The position numbers were made by a program, and so were the translations under genes. The notes under the pieces are model-generated. The model was given only the letters and a program-made list of their open reading frames with translations, did no database searches and was not told where the DNA came from. Of a DNA stretch of 64,000 nt, positions 36,923-45,508 are shown piece after piece. Numbering within the stretch: position 1 is the stretch's first letter; each line of letters starts with the position of its first letter. The DNA is from Pseudomonas sp. Ant30-3 (GTDB taxonomy: Bacteria; Pseudomonadota; Gammaproteobacteria; Pseudomonadales; Pseudomonadaceae), in the NCBI RefSeq assembly GCF_000690905.1, contig NZ_JMCL01000094.1, positions 1 through 64,000 on the forward strand. Reading direction: 5' to 3'.

Positions 36923-37853
36923 AGGTTTCACACGTCGCAAATTACTCACGCTGGCTGCCGGTGCTTCGGCGGTCCTCACCTTTGATCGGGCCTTTGCGAC
37001 TACTGCGCCATCGAAGGACACAGGAGGCAAGACCATGCTGACCCGCGCCATTCCTTCCACCTCCGAACCATTGCCGCTTGTCGGTCTGGGCACGTATCGC
37101 GGCTTTGACGTCGCGCCCTCCGACGCCGCTTACAAGAATTTGCCCGCAGTGCTCAGTGCACTGTTCGCAAAAGGTGGAACGGTGATCGACAGCTCACCCA
37201 TGTACGGTCGCGCCGAGCAGACCACTGGCGAGCTGCTGTCGATCCATGAACCCCGTTCGCCGGCGTTTCTGGCGACCAAGGTGTGGACTCGCGGGCGCGA
37301 GGAAGGCATTGCGCAGATGGAAGAATCCTTCCGGTTGCTGCAGACCGACCGTATCGACCTGATGCAGATCCATAATCTGCTGGACTGGAAAACCCACCTG
37401 CCGACGCTGCGCAAATGGAAGGAAGAAGGGCGCATTCGCTACATCGGCATCACCCACTACACGGCGTCGGCCTACGATGAAGTGGAGGCGGTGCTGAAGG
37501 CCGAGCCGCTGGATTTTCTGCAGATCAACTACGCGCTGGATGACCGAGGCGTGGAAAAACGCATCCTGCCGCTGTGCCGGGAGCGCGGTGTGGCGGTGAT
37601 GTGCAATCGGCCGTTCGGCGGCGGCGGATTGCTCGCCCGCTTGAAAGACAAACCGCTGCCCGGCTGGGCGTCACAGGTGCAGGTCAACAGCTGGCCGCAA
37701 TTGGCGCTGAAGTTCCTGCTGGCGCATTCGGCGGTCACCTGCGTGATCCCCGGCACCGGCAATCCGCGTTACATGGCGGACAATGCCGGTGCGGGGTTCG
37801 GCCCGATGTTGACCGGTGCACAGCGCGAGCAATTGATTGATCTGGTGGGTTAA
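36909..37853 (+). CDS. Tat-exported aldo/keto reductase
   Basis: The 314-aa protein begins with a twin-arginine signal (FTRRKLLTLAAGASAVL, end about residue 30). The TIM-barrel aldo/keto reductase follows: LVGLGTYRGFD, VIDSSPMYGRAEQTTGEL (Asp/Tyr of the tetrad), ATKVWTRGREEG (Lys), DLMQIHNLLDW (His). The C-terminal cofactor loop is IPGTGNPRYMADN. Periplasmic members are annotated as secreted oxidoreductases of unknown substrate. ATG at 36909 lies inside the end of the transporter gene, indicating translational coupling. Confidence 0.88.
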   Translation: MSRTEGFTRRKLLTLAAGASAVLTFDRAFATTAPSKDTGGKTMLTRAIPSTSEPLPLVGLGTYRGFDVAPSDAAYKNLPAVLSALFAKGGTVIDSSPMYGRAEQTTGELLSIHEPRSPAFLATKVWTRGREEGIAQMEESFRLLQTDRIDLMQIHNLLDWKTHLPTLRKWKEEGRIRYIGITHYTASAYDEVEAVLKAEPLDFLQINYALDDRGVEKRILPLCRERGVAVMCNRPFGGGGLLARLKDKPLPGWASQVQVNSWPQLALKFLLAHSAVTCVIPGTGNPRYMADNAGAGFGPMLTGAQREQLIDLVG

Positions 37854-37865
37854 AAACAGTTTGCG

Positions 37866-38753
37866 TCAGACCAGATAGCGGCGAAACCAACCCAGCGTCC
37901 TGTCCCAGGCGAGCTGGGCAGCGGCTTCGTCGTAACGCGGTGTGGAATCGTTGTGAAAGCCGTGGTTGGCCCCCGGGTAGATCCAGGTTTCGTACGTCTT
38001 GCCGCCCGCTTTCAGCGCCTGTTCGTAGGCTGGCCAGCCTTCGTTGATGCGCGTGTCCAGCTCGCCGTAATGAATCATCACCGGCGCTTTGATTCGCGGA
38101 ACATCCTTGGCCTCTGGCTGCCGGCCGTAGAAGGACACGGCGGCCCCCAGCTCCGGAAACGCCACAGCCGCCGCGTTGGCTACACCGCCGCCGTAACAGA
38201 AACCGGTGATGCCGACCTTGCCTGTGGTTGCGTCGTGCTGCATCAGCCACTCGATGGCGGCGAAAAAATCATTCATCAGTTTCTCGGGGTTAACGGTCGC
38301 CTGCAGCTCGCGACCCTTGTCATCGTTGCCCGGATAACCGCCCACAGACGTCAGGCCATCTGGCGCGAGCGCGATGAACCCGGCTTTGGCCACCCGCCGC
38401 GCAACGTCCTCGATGTACGGATTGAGCCCGCGATTTTCGTGAACTACTACCACGGCGGGCACTTTGCCGCTGGCCTTGGCCGGACGCACCAGATAGCCAC
38501 GGACCTGGCCGTTTCCCTTCGGCGAGGGATAGGTGATGTATTCGGCGATGATGTCCGGGTCGGTGAATGCCACCTGCTCGGCCAGCGCGTAATTCGGGCT
38601 CAACGAGGCGAGCAACGCCCCGGCGGTCAATCCACCGAATGTGAATAGCGCGGCGCGATCGAGAAACTCTCGCCGATTGATTTTGCCATGCGCGTAATAG
38701 TCATAAAGCTCCAGCAGTTGCGGGGCGAAGTCTTTGGCGGTCAGTCGATTCAT
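37866..38753 (-). CDS. Dienelactone hydrolase family protein with twin-arginine leader
   Basis: The 295-aa alpha/beta hydrolase has an N-terminal NRREFLDRAALFTFGGL twin-arginine-like leader, as in YghX-type proteins. The core has VHENRGLNPYIEDVARR (Glu of the triad region), the nucleophile GFCYGGGVAN (Cys about residue 171) and GANHGFHNDS (His). Dienelactone hydrolases open lactone rings; the substrate here is unknown. It is convergent with the aldo/keto reductase, 12 bp apart. Confidence 0.88.
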   Translation of the reverse strand: MNRLTAKDFAPQLLELYDYYAHGKINRREFLDRAALFTFGGLTAGALLASLSPNYALAEQVAFTDPDIIAEYITYPSPKGNGQVRGYLVRPAKASGKVPAVVVVHENRGLNPYIEDVARRVAKAGFIALAPDGLTSVGGYPGNDDKGRELQATVNPEKLMNDFFAAIEWLMQHDATTGKVGITGFCYGGGVANAAAVAFPELGAAVSFYGRQPEAKDVPRIKAPVMIHYGELDTRINEGWPAYEQALKAGGKTYETWIYPGANHGFHNDSTPRYDEAAAQLAWDRTLGWFRRYLV

Positions 38754-38830
38754 CTGTTCAATTCCTCCAGAAGGTAGCGGCGCCAGGTTCGCTCGCGATG
38801 GGCAAACCTGGCTCCCGTGGATAAATCGCG

Positions 38831-40594
38831 TCAGCGCCCGCCGACGACCATGCTGCTGAACGGCTCCACGTAGGCCTGCAACGTCACCAGCCCGCCGACC
38901 AGAATGGCCAGGACGATCGAGTGGAAGAACACGTAGCGCAGGATTTCCCCTTCATGGCCATACCAGCGCGTGGCGGTCGAGGCCACCACGATCGACTGCG
39001 CGTCGACCATTTTGCCCATGACCCCACCGGAGCTGTTGGCAGCGGCCATCAGTACCGGGCTGAGACCGAGCTGCTCGGCGGTGACGCGTTGCAGGCCGCC
39101 GAACAGCACGTTGGAAGCCGTGTCCGAGCCGGTCAGGGCGACGCCGAGCCAGCCCAGCAGCGTGCCGAACATCGGGTAGAAAATCCCCGTGGCGGCGAAC
39201 GCCAGTCCCATCGTCGCGTCGAGTCCCGAGTAGCGCGTGAGAAAGCCGAGGGCGAGCATCGCGACGATGGTGATCAGCGAATACCGCACCACCCATATCG
39301 TTCGCACGTACTGCTTGATCAGCTGCGGAATGGAGTAGCCCATCAGCAGGCCGCCGAGAATGGCCGACAGGAGAATGCCGCTGCCGGTGGCGGTGAGCCA
39401 GTTGAAGCGATACACCGCGTCTTCGGTTTTGGCCGTCGGCACTACCGGCGGTACTTTTTCGATCTGCTGGTGAATAGTCGAGAAGGTGATGGTCGGTGCG
39501 AACACCGGGTTGGCTTCGCGCATCGGCTTGCCTTGCGGATCCAGCCTGGCTGAGTTGGTCACCGGGTCGATGGCCGGGCGGGTGTCGAAAATGTTCTTGA
39601 AACTCTGAGTGCCCCAGGCGAACACGAAGATGGTCAGGATGATCCACGGCATCCACGCACGCATCACCGCCGAACGGTTCTCGCTGTTGAAGCTGGAGGT
39701 CGCCGTCGGTTTGACGTCGTGCTCTTCAGCGATTTTGGAGTTGTCGACTCGCCCCGACAGCGCGGCCGAGGTGTGGATGGTGGCCGGCTTCCAGACCTTG
39801 ATGAAGCCGGTCAGGCAGGCCATCGAGATCAGTGCCGCGATCACGTCAACCAGTTGCGGCCCGTGGTAGTTGGACACGATGAATTGCGGGACGGCGAAGC
39901 TGACCCCGGCCACCAGAATCGCCGGCCAGATTTCCAGCATCTTGCGCCAGCCGGCGAATGCCCAGATCAGCCAGAACGGCACGATCACCGAGAAAAACGG
40001 CAGTTGCCGACCGACCATCATCGACAGCTCCATTTCATCCAGCCCGGTCACTTTGGCCAGGGTGATGATCGGCGTGCCCAAGGCACCGAACGCGACGGGT
40101 GCGGTGTTGGCGATCAACGCGAGGCCGGAAGCGGCCAGCGGCGAAAAGCCGAGGCCGATGAGGATGGCCCCGGTCACTGCCACCGGCGTGCCGAACCCGG
40201 CAGCACCTTCGAAGAACGCGCCGAAGCAGAAGGCAATCAGCAGCAGCTGCAATCGTCGGTCGTCGGTGATGCGCGCGAGGGAATCCTGCAGCACCTTGAA
40301 CGATCCATTCTCGGTGGTCAGCCGGTGCAGGAAAATGATGTTGAGGACGATCCAGCCGATCGGCAGCAGACCGTTGGCGGCGCCGTACAGCGCGGCGGAA
40401 CCGGCCATGTCGGCAGGCATGTCGAACGCGAAAATAGCAATGAGCAAGGCTGAACCCAATGCCATCAAGGCTGCAAGGTGCGCTTTGACATGGAAAAACG
40501 CCAGGGCCGCCAGCATCACCACAACCGGCACGGCGGCCATGATGGTTGAAAACACCGGGCTATTGAACGGATCGTAGATTTGCTGCCAAACCAT
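38831..40594 (-). CDS. lldP: L-lactate permease (LctP family)
   Basis: The 587-aa integral membrane protein has about 13 hydrophobic segments. It matches the lactate permease family: FCFGAFFEGAAGFGTPVAVTGAIL, LALIANTAPVAFGALGTP and LTGSDTASNVLFGGLQ, followed by ANSSGGVMGKMVDAQSIVVA. It imports lactate (and often glycolate) with protons. No lactate dehydrogenase gene lies beside it, unlike the usual lldP-lldD-dld cluster. A long hydrophilic loop (about residues 290-395) separates the two halves. Confidence 0.92.
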   Translation of the reverse strand: MVWQQIYDPFNSPVFSTIMAAVPVVVMLAALAFFHVKAHLAALMALGSALLIAIFAFDMPADMAGSAALYGAANGLLPIGWIVLNIIFLHRLTTENGSFKVLQDSLARITDDRRLQLLLIAFCFGAFFEGAAGFGTPVAVTGAILIGLGFSPLAASGLALIANTAPVAFGALGTPIITLAKVTGLDEMELSMMVGRQLPFFSVIVPFWLIWAFAGWRKMLEIWPAILVAGVSFAVPQFIVSNYHGPQLVDVIAALISMACLTGFIKVWKPATIHTSAALSGRVDNSKIAEEHDVKPTATSSFNSENRSAVMRAWMPWIILTIFVFAWGTQSFKNIFDTRPAIDPVTNSARLDPQGKPMREANPVFAPTITFSTIHQQIEKVPPVVPTAKTEDAVYRFNWLTATGSGILLSAILGGLLMGYSIPQLIKQYVRTIWVVRYSLITIVAMLALGFLTRYSGLDATMGLAFAATGIFYPMFGTLLGWLGVALTGSDTASNVLFGGLQRVTAEQLGLSPVLMAAANSSGGVMGKMVDAQSIVVASTATRWYGHEGEILRYVFFHSIVLAILVGGLVTLQAYVEPFSSMVVGGR

Positions 40595-40752
40595 GTTCCA
40601 CCTCTGCTTTTATTGTTGGTAATGCAGACCCCGGAGGGGACGGTGGCTTGTAGTATAGGTGGCATTACGACGCTGTCAGGCCGGCGTTTCTATCGGCTTG
40701 AGTGAGCGATTTTGGTGCGTGAAGATGGCTCAACCACGATGAGGATGCAGTG

Positions 40753-40989
40753 ATGACTGAACGGCATTTGCTTCACACGGAAACGCTTTCCAATGGATGC
40801 GAGATCAAGGTCAAGGCCGAGATTCTGAGGGATGGTTCGTTGGGGATGTTTATCGGGGTGTACTTGCCCAATGGCACGGCGGTCGAGGAAAACGACCATC
40901 CAAAGCTGCATTTCCTCGACATGGAAGGGGCGATGGAGTGGGGTGTCGGGGAGGCCAGGAAGATCGGCAACAGTCAACAGACGTTATAG
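40753..40989 (+). CDS. Small conserved-looking protein of unknown function
   Basis: The 78-aa cytoplasmic protein looks beta-rich with a helix at the end (EIKVKAEILRDGSLGMFIGV; HFLDMEGAMEWGVGEARKIG). The upstream GATGAGGATGCAGTG offers GAGG ten bases before ATG 40753; a GTG three bases earlier is also possible. No family recognised. Confidence 0.6.
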   Translation: MTERHLLHTETLSNGCEIKVKAEILRDGSLGMFIGVYLPNGTAVEENDHPKLHFLDMEGAMEWGVGEARKIGNSQQTL

Positions 40990-41044
40990 GGTCCGATAAT
41001 CCTTGTAAGCCGGAGACCAGCACCGGCCACCTACTGATTCCCAA

Positions 41045-41068
41045 CGCCCGCCTCGTGCGGGCTTTGTC
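41045..41068 (+). terminator. Weak intrinsic terminator
   Basis: GCCCGC-CTCGT-GCGGGC is followed by TTTGTCGTT, a good stem with a short T tract. It lies between the 78-aa gene and ridA-like gene. Confidence 0.55.
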
Positions 41069-41186
41069 GTTCAGGCCGATTGATCGTTGCTCTTGAAGGC
41101 AAACTGCAGGTTTCAAACGGCCGCCTGAACAACCTGCCAACGAGCCTGTAAACTGCACCACTTATCTCCACAAACAAGAGCACCTC

Positions 41187-41567
41187 ATGGCGAACCAAGA
41201 CATCTCCTTCCTGCCCGACCCAGACGCAGATTCCATCTCTTCCGACGTTGCCGGTTTTGCCGGGCTGCTGGTTTCCACGCAGATTCCGACCCGTGCTGAC
41301 GGCAGTCTTGAATTGGGCGGAATTGTCGAACAGAGCGAGTGCACGCTGCAGGCGTTGAAAGTGGCGCTTGAACGTGCGGGCAGCTCGATGGATCGGGTGC
41401 TGCATCTGACCATCTACCTGACCGACATGGCTGATCGCGCCGCGTTCAATGAAGTCTACAAGCGCTTTTTCGCGAAACCCTGGCCGGTGCGCGCCGCAGT
41501 TGGCGTAGCGGCGTTGGCAGTTGAGGGCATGCGTGTGGAAGTGACGGCAATGGCTGCGAAAGGCTGA
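41187..41567 (+). CDS. RidA family protein
   Basis: The 126-aa protein of the YjgF/YER057c/UK114 fold has LLVSTQIPTRADGSL at the start and GGIVEQSECTLQALKVALERAG in the middle. The C-terminal signature is RAAVGVAALAVEGMRVEVTAMA, with the Arg that binds the carboxylate of imine/enamine substrates. RidA proteins hydrolyse reactive 2-aminoacrylate-type imines in the cytoplasm. It is a single gene. Confidence 0.9.
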   Translation: MANQDISFLPDPDADSISSDVAGFAGLLVSTQIPTRADGSLELGGIVEQSECTLQALKVALERAGSSMDRVLHLTIYLTDMADRAAFNEVYKRFFAKPWPVRAAVGVAALAVEGMRVEVTAMAAKG

Positions 41568-41584
41568 AGCCGGCGATCAGCGTA

Positions 41585-42070
41585 TCAGGTGCAACTGACG
41601 CTGACGGCTTTGGCGGCGCGCAGCAATTGCTGCTTTACATCGACCGGTATGCGCTGTTTTTTCAGGCGCTGCTCGAGGAAGATCTGGTCGCCGCGGGTGT
41701 CCACTTCCGCGTCGATCACGGCGTTTTTGGCTTCGATTGACGCCGCGTGCGCCTCGATGGCCCGGTCAACTTCTGCTTCATTGGTGGCGGCATCGAGTGC
41801 GCGGATCAGCGCCGCCACTTCGTCCTCTTCCGCCTTGGCATAATCGTCAACCGTCAGCCCGGCCGCGAGCGCACGCGCCTGGACTTCCACACCTTTGAGG
41901 GTTTGCTTGGCTTCGCCACACAGCGATTGCTGCGTCCGGGTGCCAACCGCCTCCCAGTAAAAGAGCCCATAAGTGGTCGTGGCGATCAATGCCACAACGA
42001 TGGACGCAGCCAGAATCCGCTTCACGGCGACGCTCTCGAATGCCTGGCGGGTGACTCTTCGCTCGAACAT
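41585..42070 (-). CDS. Membrane-anchored protein of unknown function
   Basis: The 161-aa protein has one N-terminal membrane helix (ILAASIVVALIATTTYGLFYW, split about residues 19-39). A periplasmic, Ala/Glu-rich helical domain with two cysteines (LCGEAK near 52; SVSCT at the end) follows. AGAGG precedes ATG 42070. No family is recognised. It is convergent with the RidA-family gene. Confidence 0.65.
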   Translation of the reverse strand: MFERRVTRQAFESVAVKRILAASIVVALIATTTYGLFYWEAVGTRTQQSLCGEAKQTLKGVEVQARALAAGLTVDDYAKAEEDEVAALIRALDAATNEAEVDRAIEAHAASIEAKNAVIDAEVDTRGDQIFLEQRLKKQRIPVDVKQQLLRAAKAVSVSCT

Positions 42071-42102
42071 TGTGTTGCCTCTGCCAACGAACTAAAAGCG
42101 TA

Positions 42103-42135
42103 GCACTGGAATCGGTTTAACCCCGATTCCAGTGC
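42103..42135. repeat. Long hairpin, possible terminator
   Basis: GCACTGGAATCGG and CCGATTCCAGTGC form a 13-bp perfect stem around TTTAACC. It lies just downstream of the DUF6555 gene on the minus strand. There is no clear T run. Confidence 0.6.
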
Positions 42136-42163
42136 TCGTGCAAGCACTATGCGGACCGGCTGA

Positions 42164-42412
42164 TCAAACCTCGGTCCATTCAATGGTCTCGGATTCGCGC
42201 CATTTCACCTCCGTAATGCCATAACGCTCGGCCTGCGGCTTCGATAGAGTCTTCAGCGGCCGCCGCCCCGGTTTGGGAATCGGCGCAATGCCAGCGTCAC
42301 AACTCGCCCAATGCCACGCATCCGCGTTTTGCATCATTTGCGCGCGGATGATGAAGGATTTGGCCTTGCCATGAAGGTTGTATTCGATGATGTACAGTCC
42401 CGTGCGATTCAT
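42164..42412 (-). CDS. DUF6555 family protein
   Basis: The 82-aa protein matches the small Pseudomonas DUF6555 family: LYIIEYNLHGKAKSFIIRAQ, NADAWHWASCDAGIAPI, LSKPQAERYGITEVKWRE. Function is unknown. ATG at 42412 is chosen because AAGGGGGGCC stands right upstream and the family begins at this MNRTGLYII. Confidence 0.8.
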   Translation of the reverse strand: MNRTGLYIIEYNLHGKAKSFIIRAQMMQNADAWHWASCDAGIAPIPKPGRRPLKTLSKPQAERYGITEVKWRESETIEWTEV

Positions 42413-42528
42413 AAGGCCCCCCTTAATGCTCTTAAGCAAATGAGTGGGCCCGTCAATAAAAATTCAAAAGAATTGCGCAGTGATTTTTAGCTCTTGATTT
42501 GCAATGGGTTTGCTTGAGTTGCGTTGAT

Positions 42529-43086
42529 CTATCCGCCGCTGACCGTCCAGTGTTTTACGCCCTCGTCGAAGACCATCTGCTTGATCTCGTAAGCGATCCC
42601 ATATGCCAGGGAGTCTTCGGCGGCGATGACTTTTTCCTCGGCAGACAGGCAGTGGAAAATATCCAGTTTGGTCTCGGCGTGGGCGGTTTCCAGGGAGAAA
42701 ATCTGCACGTAGCGCGCCAGGTCGTTATCCAGGCTGGACAGGTATTCGCGCAGGCGTTGGTGATCCACGGATTTCTGATTGAAATACCAGTTCATCGGGT
42801 GAATCAGAAAACGTGAGTGCGGCGAGGTGATGCGGTGCCCTGCGGCGAGAAACATGATCATGCCCATCGATTCGATATTGCCGGCATTCACCGCGCAGAG
42901 CGGCACCGGCAACGACTTCAGAAACGTGTACAGGGTGAAACCGAAGTTGGTGCTGCCACCCGTGGTGGACAAGTTGAGCATCAGCGAGGTGGCCCCCTGA
43001 TTCAGGGCTTCAAGGCAGCAATCACGGAATCGCTCAGTCGTGCCCTGATCGATCTGGCAATGGAAGTGGACGATGTGTTCGCTCAT
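42529..43086 (-). CDS. ClpP-like serine protease
   Basis: The 185-aa protein has the ClpP/crotonase fold. Glycine-rich LNLSTTGGSTNFGFTLY is followed by the nucleophile segment NIESMGMIMFLAAGHR (Ser about residue 73) and by RFLIHPMNW (His about 95). A later Asp-containing helix (SLDNDLARYVQIF) could supply the third residue. It is shorter than housekeeping ClpP and no Clp ATPase lies near. ATG at 43086 gives the family-like start; the longer frame is unsupported. Substrate unknown. Confidence 0.82.
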   Translation of the reverse strand: MSEHIVHFHCQIDQGTTERFRDCCLEALNQGATSLMLNLSTTGGSTNFGFTLYTFLKSLPVPLCAVNAGNIESMGMIMFLAAGHRITSPHSRFLIHPMNWYFNQKSVDHQRLREYLSSLDNDLARYVQIFSLETAHAETKLDIFHCLSAEEKVIAAEDSLAYGIAYEIKQMVFDEGVKHWTVSGG

Positions 43087-43187
43087 CGGCTTGTCCTGCT
43101 CTCTGGAGGGCCGGTTCAGCCCTTGTGCTTGATTTAAGGATTGACCGGTTTCAGAAAAAATCAAAGTCGCTGCGCAGACGCGTTCGT

Positions 43188-43332
43188 GTAGCAGCTGCCG
43201 AGCCTGCGAGGCTGCGTTCGGCTACGCAGCAGTCGTCAGTTCCGGAAACAAGGTTTTCCTGACCCACCGCATAGGTCTGTTTTACGACTGCTGCGCAGCC
43301 GGACGCAGCCTCGCAGGCTCGGCAGCTGCTAC
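43188..43332. repeat. 145-bp nested inverted repeat (GTAGCAGCTGCCGAG family)
   Basis: Outer arms GTAGCAGCTGCCGAGCCTGC... and ...GCAGGCTCGGCAGCTGCTAC are perfect over about 30 bp (43188-43217 versus 43303-43332). A second inner pair CTACGCAGCAGTCGT / ACGACTGCTGCGCAG is nested within. It lies between the ClpP-like gene and the cupin gene. Confidence 0.8.
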
Positions 43333-43487
43333 AGGGGCCTGCGGGAAAACGGGGATTTGTATCGCCACGTATCGCCGGCGTACGGAGCCATGTTCGCTTA
43401 CAAAACCACGACATTGGCGACACGAGCGCGATACACGGCACCTGCTTAATCGGGCCACCACAAACGGTATCAACCCGGAGAAAAACC

Positions 43488-43934
43488 ATGTCACTGATCA
43501 AATCCCGTCACCCAGGTCGTCTTTACGCGTTCGCCCTGGCCACCGTAGCTGCACTCGCCAGCTACTCGGGCGTTTCCCAAGCTGCCGACCCTGTGCCGGC
43601 AAAAAGCTGGCAGGCCGGGCTGCATCGCACTGATTTGCTGCGCCAGGACCTTGATGTTTCCGGGCGTGAAGTGATCCAGGTTCGCGTCGACTTCGAGCCA
43701 GGTGTTGCCTCGCCCAATCATTCTCACCCTGGCGTGGAAGTCGCTTACGTGATCGACGGGACGTTCGAATATCAACTCGAGGGGCAGCCGCCGGTGACGC
43801 TGAAAGCGGGGGATTCGCTGTACATACCGGCGGGCACCGCGCACATCGCCAAGAATGTCGGCACGGGCAACGCATCGGAACTGGCCACCTACATCGTCAA
43901 AAAGGGTGAGCCGCTGGTGGTGATCAAGCCATAA
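43488..43934 (+). CDS. Secreted cupin-domain protein
   Basis: The 148-aa protein has a signal peptide (ending GVSQAA-DP, about residue 33). A single cupin barrel follows: motif 1 NHSHPGVEVAYVIDGTFEYQ and motif 2 GDSLYIPAGTAHIAKN, so the metal ligands are His/His/Glu and His. GGAG lies upstream of ATG 43488. Periplasmic cupins of this kind are of unknown reaction. Confidence 0.85.
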   Translation: MSLIKSRHPGRLYAFALATVAALASYSGVSQAADPVPAKSWQAGLHRTDLLRQDLDVSGREVIQVRVDFEPGVASPNHSHPGVEVAYVIDGTFEYQLEGQPPVTLKAGDSLYIPAGTAHIAKNVGTGNASELATYIVKKGEPLVVIKP

Positions 43935-43941
43935 ACGAGCG

Positions 43942-45366
43942 TCAGGGACGGTTTCGCCGCGCAACCAGTGGGTGGATGGTCAGTGCAATCATGATCGCCA
44001 AAGCCATCAATCCTGTGGCGACGGCGAAGGTGATGCGCATCCCGTGGGCTATGGCTGCGGGTGGCGCCGTGCTGATATCTGCCACGCCGGTGGCGAACAC
44101 GAACACGGCGCCCAGCGCGGCCGCACCAGTGATCAAGCCGAGGTTGCGCGACAGATTCAGCAAACCCGAAATAACGCCGCGCTGGTCGGCTGCGACGTCA
44201 GCCATTAGCGCGGTACTGTTGGCGGTCTGAAAAGCACCATAACCGAGCGTCAGTAGCATGATCGATGCAACGTAACCAGCCATGCCCAGCGTCTGCGGCA
44301 ATATTGACAACGCGAGGCCGCCGATCGCCATCGCGATCAACCCGGCGAGGGTCATTGGGCGGGCACCGAAACGGTCGGCCATCCGCCCGGCGGGCACACC
44401 CGTCAGCGCCGCCACCACCGGCCCGACTGCGAGAACCATCCCGATGGTCACGGCGTCAAGCCTCAGTGCATGCGCGAGATAAAACGGCCCGACCACCAGC
44501 GTCGTCATCATGACGCTCATCACCAACGCACTCATGATCAGGCCGCCGCTCAGCAGCGGGTCCCGAAACAGGCTCAACTGAATCAGTGGCGAGGCAGCGC
44601 GCGACTCGATGAGCACAAACAGCCCGACGCCGGCGACACTTGCTACCAGCAAAGCAGCATTCACCACTCCGAACTGACCCTGTCCCAGCGTCACCGACAA
44701 TGCGTATGCCGCCAGCGTCAGGGCCAGCACCAGCGTACCGGGTGCGTCGAAGCGTGGCGGCGATGTGTCGGTTTTGTTGCGGTCGGCTGGCAGATAGCAA
44801 TGACCGAGCAGCCACGTCATCAGGCCCAGCGGCACAGTGATCAGGAAGAGTGTGCGCCAGCCAAAACCCTCAATCAGCAATCCGCCGAGGGACGGCCCCA
44901 TGGCCGTGCCAATCGCTGACATCGTCCCCAGCAAGCCCATGGCGCTGCCGGTTTTATCCTTCGCGACCGTCTCGCTGACCATTGCCAGGGTCAGCGCCAT
45001 CATGATGGCTGCGCCGAGCCCCTGCAGCGCCCGGGCAGCGATCAGTATGTCCAGAGTCGGTGCAATGCCGCACAGGCCCGACGCCAGAGTAAACAGCGCG
45101 ATTCCGATGAGCAGCAGACGCCGACGACCGATCCGGTCGCCGAGCCGCCCGGCACTGACAATGAGTGTGGTGATGGCCAGCAGGTAGGCGATGACGATCC
45201 ACTGCACCTGCTGAAAACTGGCGCCGAACGCCTGTGCCAGAGTGGGCAGCCCGACGTTCGCGATGCTGGTGCCGAGTGACGACAACAGCATTGATAGCGA
45301 CAGGCAAAGCAGTGCCCAGCGCCCGGATGATGTCCGTTGACCGCTAACGGCAATGGTCGATTTCAC
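43942..45366 (-). CDS. DHA2-family MFS efflux transporter (14 TM)
   Basis: The 474-aa inner-membrane exporter has MFS motif A as GRLGDRIGRRRLLLIG, the DHA signature LGTSIANVGLPTLA near the start and motif C GTMSAIGTAMGPSLGGLL. Fourteen helices indicate the EmrB/QacA-like DHA2 group, which uses proton antiport against drugs or other toxic molecules. It is divergent from a LysR-type regulator 142 bp away, which most likely controls it. Confidence 0.9.
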   Translation of the reverse strand: MKSTIAVSGQRTSSGRWALLCLSLSMLLSSLGTSIANVGLPTLAQAFGASFQQVQWIVIAYLLAITTLIVSAGRLGDRIGRRRLLLIGIALFTLASGLCGIAPTLDILIAARALQGLGAAIMMALTLAMVSETVAKDKTGSAMGLLGTMSAIGTAMGPSLGGLLIEGFGWRTLFLITVPLGLMTWLLGHCYLPADRNKTDTSPPRFDAPGTLVLALTLAAYALSVTLGQGQFGVVNAALLVASVAGVGLFVLIESRAASPLIQLSLFRDPLLSGGLIMSALVMSVMMTTLVVGPFYLAHALRLDAVTIGMVLAVGPVVAALTGVPAGRMADRFGARPMTLAGLIAMAIGGLALSILPQTLGMAGYVASIMLLTLGYGAFQTANSTALMADVAADQRGVISGLLNLSRNLGLITGAAALGAVFVFATGVADISTAPPAAIAHGMRITFAVATGLMALAIMIALTIHPLVARRNRP

Positions 45367-45508
45367 GTTATATCCCTCGATTTCGTTAGCGCCTGCAGCG
45401 ACGCTGTTCGAAATCTACGCCGAGGCCTAACATGGCGGAAGGCGCACGGGTTGCACTTTATACATGCGCGTCACGCCCTATGACCTTGCCGCAGAGCGAT
45501 GCCTGTCG

